The position numbers and the translations under genes were made by a program. Shown here one piece after another: positions 10,916 through 20,700 of a DNA stretch of 64,000 nt. Under the pieces are notes generated by a model, which ran no database searches, was not told where the DNA came from, and worked only from the letters and a program-made list of their open reading frames with translations. The stretch's first letter is position 1. Every line of letters begins with the position of its first letter. The DNA comes from Paramarasmius palmivorus (lineage: Eukaryota > Basidiomycota > Agaricomycetes > Agaricales > Marasmiaceae). The DNA is taken from the NCBI GenBank assembly GCA_037176845.1, contig JAYKXP010000054.1, forward strand, positions 310,001 through 374,000, given 5' to 3'.

Positions 10916-11318
10916 TGAGTAGAATGATGGTGATGGTTCATGAGACGTCGCCGGCGATGCGACTATCTCACGTACATAGTCATTCGGACCGAGCCGACCG
11001 AGTTCGAATTCTCGACGTAACTAATATACCAAGAGCTTTCAAGGGCATCTTTGCTACTCTTCAATTAGGGCTTTCATGTAGCGACCAGTAAGTACATGGA
11101 AATCAGCAAGACACATATTCATGAGTTATGATCGGCCACAAATATCAATCAAGCGCCATCATATGCTATACTTGCTTCATCTCCGAGGATGCTATTTGTG
11201 CATGGAGCGAAAGATGTAATACATGTGGATATCATTCTCATACATGTCTTTGATTAGAAGAATTCGAAGTTACCTACCGCATATTGTTGTAAACTATAAC
11301 CTCAATGTATAATTACTA
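10916..11318. other. Upstream region of cargo gene 4 and Ty3 target
   Basis: No gene. The right part (about 11150-11318) resembles the repeat unit found at 22226-22630 on the other side of the Ty3 element (shared core around TAGACTATAACTTCAAT with changes). The retrotransposon therefore inserted into an existing repeat cluster. The 5-bp target TACTA is at 11314-11318 and again at 22218-22222. Confidence 0.5.
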
Positions 11319-11741
11319 TGTTAGGATCGACCTAAATTGTGTACGCGAGGTTAAAGATGGTTAGATGAGTAATGTTCAATTTGTGTAGAACTCAGAAAGC
11401 CGCTAAGCAGATGTCAATTCACGCAGTTAATCACTCAGGTTAGATTGAGAGAGAAGGAAGATATCAGTATTTCGTAGATAGTTGTGTATGTAGGTACACT
11501 TGTAGAATACCGAGAACGAGTTTACAGTAGTTAAGCAACAAGTATATATATAACGTAGAAGGATTCTAGAACATTCGAGTGATTGCGCGGATGAGTATGG
11601 GTAGCGGAAATGATTGTACGGCGGATTCGGGGATAATGTAGATTGGGGATATCGGGCTGGAGACGGAGTCATGAGCGGGGAAGGTTCGTACTTGCAGGAT
11701 CTTGTCATTGAGCGCAGGGTGATCGTAGTCGAATCCTAACA
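11319..11741 (-). repeat. 3' LTR of Ty3 element
   Basis: Identical to 21795-22217 except one C/T difference at 11664. It starts TG and ends CA, with inverted termini TGTTAGGAT/ATCCTAACA. The 12-mer AATACCGAGAAC that matches the primer-binding site lies at 11506-11517 (plus-strand reading). Confidence 0.95.
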
Positions 11742-11756
11742 GATCCCCCTCCTTAG
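11742..11756 (-). other. Polypurine tract of Ty3 element
   Basis: Read on the minus strand, AAGGAGGGGGATCT directly abuts the 3' LTR. This is the usual position and composition of the plus-strand primer of reverse transcription. Confidence 0.8.
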
Positions 11757-11951
11757 GCCTGAGCCCACGAAGGCCGGGGTATGGTGCGTGTGCCGCAAAG
11801 AGAGTCGTGGTGGTTCGTTAGTCCATCGCAGACTCATGTTGAACGGAAAGAGGAAACTGCATGGGAGAGTTTTTCGACAAGAGAAGGCGGTAAAGGTGAC
11901 GGTATGGAATGGTCCGAGGATATGGTGGTGTTGAAGGGCTCCCTAGTGGAT

Positions 11952-11959
11952 TGTATAAA
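11952..11959 (+). promoter_or_regulatory. TATA box of the antisense gene
   Basis: GTATAAAA on the plus strand, 92 bp upstream of the ATG at 12044. It would place transcription start near 11985 and leave a 5' leader of about 60 nt. It lies inside the retrotransposon but drives the strand opposite to gag-pol. Confidence 0.55.
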
Positions 11960-12043
11960 AACCTTCTCTAAAGGCCTTCCTTCCTTCAAGTTCTCTGCTT
12001 TCATTTCCCTATTCAAACTTCCACGTCTACTTCTACTTCAACC

Positions 12044-13235
12044 ATGTCTCCTCGTCGTTCTAACGGAAACTCTACGACCAAAGCTAAGGCGGCGGTCCTG
12101 GGTGTCAAAGAACCGGGCCTCGTATATCCGGCGGTGAAGACGAGCGCGTCTGGAGTATCGGAGTGAGTGATTTGGGATTCTCCGGGAAACGTGACTGACC
12201 AATTATGCAGAGTGTCTAAAGATGAAGAGCGAGATGCTCGTTTCGCGGACTTTGGTGCCACTGCACAAAGTTTGAAGGACAAAGCAAAAATCACTATGTT
12301 GGAAAGAAGGCTGAAGGAGATGGAGGAGCAGTTGAAAGAGAAGGATGCGCGGATTGCGGCCTTACAGGGGTATGAGTCATCATTGCTGTCATGACAACCG
12401 GAGGCGATACAATCGTCGTCCTAACCTTGACTATCTTCTACAGCCAAGTCTCCGAACTAGAAACCACCGCAAATCAGCAGATACGGTGAGCGTGAGGTGT
12501 TTATGGAATTTCGATTGTGGATTGACAGAGTCTTTTGAAGATATGTAAATCAGCTTCATGCCGACATGGAGGCCTCCCAGATGGAATCAATGGGGATGCG
12601 TCAGACAATGGAGCAAGTCGACGGGCGTTGGAAGGAAGTCGTGGGGGATAACGTGCAACTGTTAATAGAGAATGTGGCGATGAAGGGTGCGTACATGTTA
12701 CCTCTGTTAGTGGCATTGTGGAACTAACTCTCGATTTCTTCGGTGCCTGTTTAGTGGAAATTAGTCGGCTGACTCGTCAATTCCATGATCAAGAAATGGA
12801 TTTGAACGAACTTCTCCTACGAGCCGGTCGGGGTAACATGGCCAGGGCAGTTCACACCATTCGATTCGGTATCGGCCATATTCACTTTGTCCTTTCCGAA
12901 GCTGTCAGGAAATTTAGGTCGTCCTCGAAACTCCAACTGGTCCGTACTATGCAATCCCTTGTCCGGCAGGTGGAAAATGCACATACCACGGTCAACCGTA
13001 TTGCTATGTTAAGCTGGTCCCTTTTCCCGTTTACGCCAGCGTTGGAGCAGCGCTTGATTGATACATTGGGAGCCTTTCGAGACGATATCCCTGCCATAGA
13101 GACTCAGATCGACCTTCAAGGGTGCGTAATATATTTTGGCTTTCTTTTGGTGACAACAGGGTAGTGCACTTATCTTTCCAATTTAGAGAATATGCAGCCT
13201 TTCACGCCATCAATGCTTCTATGGATTTGGAGTGA
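12044..13235 (+). CDS. Antisense spliced gene of the Ty3 element (293 aa)
   Basis: Six exons (12044-12162, 12211-12369, 12444-12485, 12541-12686, 12755-13121, 13187-13235) total 882 nt in one intact frame. The five introns are 48-74 nt, GT-AG. It lies wholly inside the 10.9-kb element, between the pol stop (13399) and the polypurine tract, on the strand opposite to gag-pol. The product starts Ser/Arg/Lys-rich and carries a coiled coil at residues about 55-95 (LERRLKEMEEQLKEKDARI). It then has a Met/Gln-rich helix and a C-terminal alpha-helical region (about 155-280) with ISRLTRQFHDQEMDLNELLL. No zinc knuckle, protease or envelope features, signal peptide or membrane segment are seen. Because its splice sites are on the opposite strand, sense genomic RNA would keep the introns, so the gene can survive retrotransposition intact. 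Function unknown; a regulatory or capsid-accessory role is a guess. Confidence 0.85.
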
Positions 13236-13398
13236 ATGTGATAGATAACGAGCGTGGGGGTTAAATGACGGTATGTGATTCAGAAGGCTAGTATATCACA
13301 GGGTGGCTGATATATTATGATAGAGTCGTTGGATTAGAATTTTTTCTTTTATTCGTGTATCTATACATTGGTGCCGGCCCAATGCGATCCATTACTCA

Positions 13399-16300
13399 TT
13401 ATTTGCGCAAACGCTGTGATCGGCGGACCTGAGTTTCAGAGGGAGAGATTGTAGATGTTAAGGGGATGGGCCTTGGACCTCTAGGTTTCGATGGTGAGTG
13501 TCCGATTTGAGGGTTAGCCTGCGGGTTTGTTCGACGACCGGATTCCAAGATTGATAGTTCTGCTTCGGTAGCGGCTGGTTTGTTTGGATGAGTTCTTTGG
13601 TACGTTCGGATAGCCTTGGTGGCGCCAGCAAGGTGGCTGATGGGTTCCCAGGTATCTTCATGTGGTTCGTATCCCTCCCATCGTACGAGGAATTTGAGTC
13701 GTCGCCTTTCTATCTTAGAATCTAGGATTCTTTCAACAAAGTGTTCTGTTCCTTCTTCAAGCTCGATGGGTGGTGGTGGTGGAGGTCTTCGTTGGGGGAA
13801 TTTATCAGGATACGCTCGTGAGAGAAGGTCAACATGAAATACATTGTGGATTGCTTTCATTGATGGTGGTAATTTGAGTTTGACAGCGTGAGTGGACACT
13901 CGTTCAATGATTTCAAATGGGCCCATACGCTTATGATCCAATTTCTTGGTAGGTCGCTTGGTCTTGATGTTTTTTGCGTTGAGCCAAACACGCGTTCCCT
14001 TGGTCCATTCGTCAGGTGAGTCCTGTCTTTCTTTGTTCGAGTTCCTCATCGTATACTCATTGGCGTGTTTGATCTGCATCTTCAAGTATTCATGTAGCGA
14101 ATGTAAGTCCCTTGCAGCTTCTTGAGCCGCATGATTGTTGATATGATCAAAAGAAAGGGTAAGACGAGGATGATATCCTTTATTCGCAAAAAAGGGGGTG
14201 ATCTGGGTAGTTGAGTGTGGGGTGTTATTGTATGTGAATTCCGCCAATGGTAATAAATCTACCCAATCATTTTGGTCATAGTTGACATACATTCGTAGGT
14301 ATTGTTCGAGCGTTTGGTTGGTTCGCTCTGTCTGTCCATCCGTTTCTGGATGATATGCCGTGGACAGGTTTACTTTAATATCCAGGGCTCGACACAAGGC
14401 GGTCCAGAATTTGGACGCAAAAGTGGTACCACGATCAGAAACGATATCTGTAGGAAGACCATGTTTGGCGAAAATTTCTCGAACAAAATGTTTTGAGAGA
14501 TCTACTGCATTGTCTGTAGTCTTGCAAGGTATAAAGACAGCTTGCTTCGTTAATCGGCAAACCACCACCAAAATCGCATCATACCCCGAGGATTCCGGGA
14601 GTTCAATAATATGGTCCATTGCAATGGAACTCCAGGGTCGTTCTCCAATGGGTAAGGGTTTGAGCAATCCAAACTTGCGGTGCCGAACTGACTTGGCTCT
14701 CGCACAGGTTTGACAGGCTCGTACATAATGAGTAATATCCTTCCGTATACGAGGCCAATAATACGATCTGTGGATTAGCTGAGTGGTACGTCTAATTCCC
14801 GGGTGTCCTCGAAGTTTATGGTCGTGGTGATTTCGTATAATGCGATACCTTAAGTCCTCATGGTCTGGGACATAGATGCGTCCATCTCGCAAGATTAAGT
14901 CATTCTCTATCTTGTACTCGTTATTTCCCATACTAACTTCTTTTTCAATCCTTTCCCGATAACTATCCTTAGGGGCATTTCGTATTCTGTTCAGTTCCAA
15001 TTCTTCATTCAAGACAATAGCGGCAAACAATCTCTCCGCGGGTATGATGATCCGTTCATTCACTTCATTAGCCTTATCCAAGTCTTCTTTCTTGGGATAG
15101 ACATCGGATCGTCGTGTTAGAGCATCAGGTTTCGCGCCTAAACGTCCGGGTCGATAATTTATGGTGAAATCGTACCCTGACAGCAATTCCGACCATCTGG
15201 CCTGTCGGCGACTAAGCTTCTTGGTCGTCGTAAAGTATTGAAGATTGTTGTGGTCTGTAAAAACCTGAATCGGGTATTTGGAGCCTTCGAGGTACGCTCG
15301 CCATTGTTTGAAGGCTTCTACGATTGCTAATAGTTCCTTATCATAGATATCGTAATTCAATTCCGCGCTTGTCATGCTTCGAGCGAAAAATGCAACAGGA
15401 TGTAATTCATTGGTGTCGGGGTGATGCTGAGAGATGATAGCGGCTATGGCATAGTCCGATGCGTCCGATTCTACAATGATTGGTAAGTGAGGGTTAAAGT
15501 GTTGTAGAATTGGAGCTTGCTGAAATGCTTCCTTCAGTAGTTCGAATACACTTTGACATTGTTCGGTCCATCGCCATGCTTTGGTCTTTGAGGTGAGTGC
15601 CGTTAATGGTTTTACAATCCCTGAATAGTTGTCAATGAAGCGTCGATAGAAGTTTGCAAATCCCAAGAAGGATTGCAATTCTTTGATATTCGCAGGAATG
15701 GGCCACTTTTGAATAATTTGGACTTTCTTTGGGTCCATTTCCACACCTTTCGAGGATACCATCACGCCAAGATACTCGACCGTCTCCGTGTGGAACTCAC
15801 ACTTGCTCGGCTTCAAGTGTAAATCGTTCTCCGCCAATCTTCGGAGAACCTCTTTGACATGCTTAATATGTTCCCCTTTTCCTTTTGAGTAGATTAAAAT
15901 ATCGTCAAGGTAAACGATCACGCAGATGTCTATCATGTCGTGAAATATATCGTTCATAAAACGTTGAAACACAGATGGTGCGTTTGTTAGTCCCATCGGC
16001 ATAACAAGAAACTCGTAGGCGCCATATCTAGTGCGAAACGCTGTTTTCCATTCTTCACCATCTGCTATCCGGACGTTATAGTAGCCTGCTCGCAAGTCCA
16101 GTTTCGTGTAGATGTCCGCCTTTCCCAATTGGTCGATTAGGTTGCCAATAAGAGGGATGGGATAATTGTTACGTTTGGTGAGTCTGTTTAGTGCCCGGAA
16201 GTCTACACACAGTCTTAAAGATCCATCCTTTTTCTTTGCAAACAACACGGGCGCACCAATGGGCGAATTAGATGCGCGGATGAACCCCTTGCCCAGCATA

Positions 16301-17604
16301 TCGTCGATAAACTCTTTCAATGCTTTGAGTTCGACTTGCGACATGTTATAGATCTTACCAGGTGGAGGATATTCACCGTTCTTTGTCTCGATGGCCATAT
16401 CGTACGGTCGGTGGGGTGGCATATTTCGAGCATCGCCATCTGCGAATACAGATGCAAATTTATGATATTCTGGCGGTACAATCTTTTCAAACTTGGTTCG
16501 TTCTTCGGGACTCATATATCCTGGGATCTGTTTCCTTTCTACCGGTGTCATGTAATCTGGTGCGAGACTAGGTTTTTCCTCCAGCTCCGGTTTTCCATTG
16601 ACAATTTCAACTTTCTTGGTGCAGATGCCTTGAAGGTGGGATATGGATGTTACGATAGGCGAGTCCTCTGCTTCTGTTGGACGTGCCTGGAACTGATAAA
16701 CTTCATATCCTTGTTTGATCAGTGTCATGAAAGCCTGCGCGCCAATAAGACTGATTTGAGGACCTTGGGGCTTAGTGCCTAATGGTGAAGTTGTTATCCG
16801 TGGTTTATTGATTCTGGGAATGCTCGGTCTCTGACGTATTGGTCGTGGTGGTGGTCGTCGAGGAAAGTAGTGACAAGGAGGCGGAATTTTGTGAGTGAAG
16901 CTTCGTTCTGTAGTGACATCCGTTGCTATGGGTATACTGACATTTTTATCCCTTAGATATTCTTCCCATTCGGATTCGGCGATCAGTACTGGATCATCGA
17001 GTTCCAGTATGGGGAACTCATTAATTGATTCTTCTTCAATTTCCTCAATGGTAACTCTGCGTCGTGATTCTTCCCTTGGTGCTTCTTTTCGTTGTTGATA
17101 CATTTCCCATTCCTTGCATGTCAGTATGAGTGGTTCATGTAATTGTAATGGTGGATTAGGCCGCTCCTGATCCTCCTTTACTTCTTCGATCTTCACCTTA
17201 TAGGCTTCATAATTCGTTACCTCGAGGTTACGAATGATACTTCCTCGTAGTGTAGCCTTTTCGTTGAATGCTAATTCGAGGTTTCGCCAATCTATGTAGG
17301 GGTTGTACTTACGCAACCAGGGCAGTCCTAGAACTACGTTGACTGAGGGATGTAGTTTGGTGATTAAAAATTCTTCTGAATGCGATGTTCCATCCTCGAG
17401 GATGTATTCGGTGGTGAATGATTGTGTGATTAGTCCTGCTGATGAATCTTCTCCGTCAAATAGTGTGAGCCTAATGGGTGGAATGGACTTGATTTTACTT
17501 GGTTGTCTGTTAGCGGTTCGATAATCGATAAATAATCTTGATGCTCCTGTGTCTAACAGGGCTTTATTTCTATTTACATTGTCCGTTTCATTCTTAATAC
17601 CCAT
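13399..17604 (-). CDS. pol: Pol polyprotein (protease, RT, RNase H, integrase, chromodomain)
   Basis: 1401 codons from the first ATG, but the frame is open upstream to 17817, past the gag stop, and lies in the minus-1 frame relative to gag. Translation as a Gag-Pol fusion is therefore expected. Domains in order: aspartic protease near residues 13-120 (LLDTGASRLFID); reverse transcriptase about 400-650 (LDLRAGYYNVRI, catalytic YLDD in VIVYLDDILIYSK); RNase H with FTDHNNLQYF and the preceding DASDYAI; integrase with an HHCC zinc finger (HDHKLRGHPG ... CQTCARAK), catalytic Asp, Asp and Glu (MDHIIELP, SDRGTTF, TERTNQTLEQYLR); GPF motif (KRMGPFEIIERV); and a chromodomain near the C-terminus (ERRRLKFLVRWEGYEPHEDT). 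The chromodomain puts it in the chromovirus group and is expected to guide integration to marked chromatin. No frameshift or stop is seen. Confidence 0.97.
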   Translation of the reverse strand: MGIKNETDNVNRNKALLDTGASRLFIDYRTANRQPSKIKSIPPIRLTLFDGEDSSAGLITQSFTTEYILEDGTSHSEEFLITKLHPSVNVVLGLPWLRKYNPYIDWRNLELAFNEKATLRGSIIRNLEVTNYEAYKVKIEEVKEDQERPNPPLQLHEPLILTCKEWEMYQQRKEAPREESRRRVTIEEIEEESINEFPILELDDPVLIAESEWEEYLRDKNVSIPIATDVTTERSFTHKIPPPCHYFPRRPPPRPIRQRPSIPRINKPRITTSPLGTKPQGPQISLIGAQAFMTLIKQGYEVYQFQARPTEAEDSPIVTSISHLQGICTKKVEIVNGKPELEEKPSLAPDYMTPVERKQIPGYMSPEERTKFEKIVPPEYHKFASVFADGDARNMPPHRPYDMAIETKNGEYPPPGKIYNMSQVELKALKEFIDDMLGKGFIRASNSPIGAPVLFAKKKDGSLRLCVDFRALNRLTKRNNYPIPLIGNLIDQLGKADIYTKLDLRAGYYNVRIADGEEWKTAFRTRYGAYEFLVMPMGLTNAPSVFQRFMNDIFHDMIDICVIVYLDDILIYSKGKGEHIKHVKEVLRRLAENDLHLKPSKCEFHTETVEYLGVMVSSKGVEMDPKKVQIIQKWPIPANIKELQSFLGFANFYRRFIDNYSGIVKPLTALTSKTKAWRWTEQCQSVFELLKEAFQQAPILQHFNPHLPIIVESDASDYAIAAIISQHHPDTNELHPVAFFARSMTSAELNYDIYDKELLAIVEAFKQWRAYLEGSKYPIQVFTDHNNLQYFTTTKKLSRRQARWSELLSGYDFTINYRPGRLGAKPDALTRRSDVYPKKEDLDKANEVNERIIIPAERLFAAIVLNEELELNRIRNAPKDSYRERIEKEVSMGNNEYKIENDLILRDGRIYVPDHEDLRYRIIRNHHDHKLRGHPGIRRTTQLIHRSYYWPRIRKDITHYVRACQTCARAKSVRHRKFGLLKPLPIGERPWSSIAMDHIIELPESSGYDAILVVVCRLTKQAVFIPCKTTDNAVDLSKHFVREIFAKHGLPTDIVSDRGTTFASKFWTALCRALDIKVNLSTAYHPETDGQTERTNQTLEQYLRMYVNYDQNDWVDLLPLAEFTYNNTPHSTTQITPFFANKGYHPRLTLSFDHINNHAAQEAARDLHSLHEYLKMQIKHANEYTMRNSNKERQDSPDEWTKGTRVWLNAKNIKTKRPTKKLDHKRMGPFEIIERVSTHAVKLKLPPSMKAIHNVFHVDLLSRAYPDKFPQRRPPPPPPIELEEGTEHFVERILDSKIERRRLKFLVRWEGYEPHEDTWEPISHLAGATKAIRTYQRTHPNKPAATEAELSILESGRRTNPQANPQIGHSPSKPRGPRPIPLTSTISPSETQVRRSQRLRK

Positions 17605-17762
17605 GTTAATAATAAAAGCTTCCTCAGTTTTCGACGTTATTCTAGCCGTGGTATCGTCGTTAGTGTCGTGGTCGTTATTGTTGCCAAAATGATTTTCTGT
17701 TGGGTGTTTGGTGGGTGAGGGTGTTATTGCAGCTCGTAGCGTTGCATGTTGTTCAGGGGGGC

Positions 17763-20700
17763 CTAGTCTTCCCTCTCCTCGAGGCTCAGGTCCCCCTCCT
17801 CGTTTCCCGACTCGTCGTCAGGTATTTCTTCGAAAGAAAAGATATTACCTTCATCATCATAGTATTCTTCCTCAGCGTCTCCGTTCTCATCGATGGTGAA
17901 AACTGCGCGTAACGCCACTGCGGATCCTTCATTAAATTCCGGACAGTTGCGTAGGAAATGACCATCCTTTCCACACTTTAGGCATAATTTATTAGCCATT
18001 CTGTGTTCCCGCTCTGTCCTTGTTAGACGGATTACTTGCAAGGGATTTTTTGAGGTTACCGCTTGCGACCCTTGTGCTTTCTCCTCTGCTTTGGTATTCC
18101 TAGTCTCAGTCACCACCTGGGTCGTAGGTCGATTTCGGAAGGGATTCCGTGACCTAATACCGATATTAGGACTAGTATTGACAACCTGGGTGGTGGTTGA
18201 CGTGTTAGTGATCCGAGAGGTTGAGCCTACGAAAGGGTTCATAAGACCAGCATCTCTGAATGCCTGCTGGGTTCCGTCGATATTCATGAGACGGTCTACA
18301 ACTCCTTGATAGGTATTCGGAAGCTCGCCCGTATTTGTTAGTTTCGCGCGTAGTGCTGGGTGAGTGTTTTGCAACAGATTCCATCGTAGAGCGAAGTCGT
18401 CATAGCCTGTTCGTAACGCTACATCTTGGAACCTTACACGGAATGCTGCGAATTCTTCTCCTGGTTGCTGAACCGTTTTGGTTAGTTTAGCTTGAGAGTG
18501 TAATGCTTCGTCGTGAACTCCAAACAATCTTCCCATTTCCGTAACAAAGACATTCCACTCATGTACTACTGGCACCCATTCCCCTCGTTCTCGCTCTATT
18601 TCCATCCAATTATCGAATGTTCGCTGTGCCGGACCCGTTAACCATGATGATGCATATTGAATTTTCGAAGCGTCGTCGCTGTAGATAGTTGGTTTAGCCA
18701 AAAACATTCGGGTACAGTCACTAATGAACGTACGCCATAGCGTTCGGTCATTCCCATCGAATGGGTTTGGTTTCCGGATCTCCAACTTGTACTCCCTATT
18801 GATTGCCTCCTTCCTTGCTTCGTTTTCTTCGTTACGTCTTATTCCATTTCCTGACGGTCCCGGAGGTCCCATAGGTCCGGGCGGTCCTATTGGTCCAGGA
18901 GGTCCAGGGGGCCCAGGAGGTCCTTGTTGGTTGAAAAGTTGATTACTGGTTCGGGAAGGTCCTGTTCCAAGACTTGAGGGTGGCGATGAGGATGGGGGCG
19001 GCTGGTAATACGAAAGATGAGGATAGCGTTCGGAATATTGCCCTGTTCCCGAAGTTCCATTAGAGCTGGGAGGTGATTGATTAGGTGGTCCAGAGATGAA
19101 CGTATTGTCGTACCCTTGGGTCCTATTAGTACCTCCTGATTCCTGAGATCTTGAATCTGAAAATCCTATTGATCCCATTCTTGGTCCGCGTGTAAACGGG
19201 ACTCTCGATGGCCCAGCTGTATTTTCTTCAAAGGACCTAGCGTTATGGATAACGGCCGGCGGTGTTGAGATAAGAGGTTGAAAAAATTCTTCGCTTCTTG
19301 CCGAACCGTCAACACTTTCTTGCGCTAAAGATTGATTTCCTACGATTGATGATGAATTGGAGGATGCCGTAGAGCGGTTGGATGGTGGATTGGCCGGTGG
19401 TGGAGGTGGTGGAGGTGGTTGTTGCGGTACAAACGCAGAGGCGCCCATGTTGGATTGGTCGGGCTCACGGTCCGAACCGTTTCCCTGGTGCCGCGGCTCT
19501 TCACTCCTTGCTTCTTGACCACCACGCCGCCTCCACTCTGGTCTCTCTTCTTCCTCTTCTCCACCATTTCCGTTCCCTCTTTCTTCTGGGATTTCCTGGT
19601 AAGTACGATCCCTTCGATTTTCTTCTTCCCTTTGCTGACTTCTTCTCCCTGGCGGTACGTAGACGCCAGCACGACTTGGACCCGCTGTAGCATTTCGATT
19701 TGGATGAGGGGTGAAGGCGTAGCCTTCTCTTCTGGGTTCTCCAGGTCGAATAGGGCGATCATTTGGTTGATTTGGTTGATATGGTGGGGGCGGATTGTGA
19801 ATACTGGTGACGGAAGGGGGTGTACGACCTTCTGGGTCATAGCCAGGTACGTACATTCCTACAAAAATTGGTCCTGAAGATGAAGAATCAACAGAGCTTG
19901 CAGATCCTTCTGAACTTGTTGAACCACGGGAATCAGCGATACCATTTGGCTGGTTCCTTCGAGGGAATTCTTCGCTTTCAGAACGGGAAGATGTTCGACT
20001 CCTGGGTTCGGAATCCGACGATAATTCCTCAAATCGCATGGTTACATCAGGGTCAGAATCCGAAATCGTATACAGTCGCCTTCCTGCTTCCGTTCTTCGT
20101 GGTTGTCGTGGTGTTACCCGCGTCCTTCGGCTTGACCCTTCGTGAATAGTGATCAAGGGCACTAGTTGACGTCCTTGACCGGCTTCTTCTTCACCAGAAC
20201 TGGGGTCCTGACTCCACAGCTGGCTAGGCGTTGGGGAAGGTATGAAGGTTGGGGGTGATGGTCTTGGTGGTTCAGAGGATGCACGAGATGGGATTCGTCC
20301 GGCAGATTGGTTTTCTGCTTCTGCCCTGTATGTTGATTGATCTCCTTCCTGTTCTTCACGATCTGTACTCACAAGGATGTCAGCAGTGCCCTCAGATCGT
20401 GTAGTCGTTGATCGCAGGATAGGGTTAATCGGCCTTGGCACATAATACACGACATGTTCTCCATCTGAATCCAAGGCTTCGTCAACATAATGCATCATTC
20501 CTCGTGGTACCATATTGTCGGGATTGAATCGAGGCTCTATTGGTTCACCATATGAGGACGACGAACTCTCGATCATTTCCTCGCTACTGGTTTCCTCTTC
20601 TGCAGAATCCATGACTACCGCCGGACGCCTTTCCAATCTGTCGCCTACTTGTGCTTCCTCTTGGCGTTCCATTACACTTGTATGGTTCGAGGCTCGTGTT

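Noticed and set aside
11427..11708. 93-residue minus-strand ORF, repeated identically at 21903-22184
   Set aside because: It lies wholly inside the two LTRs; the identity reflects the LTR pair, and it lacks protein-like features.
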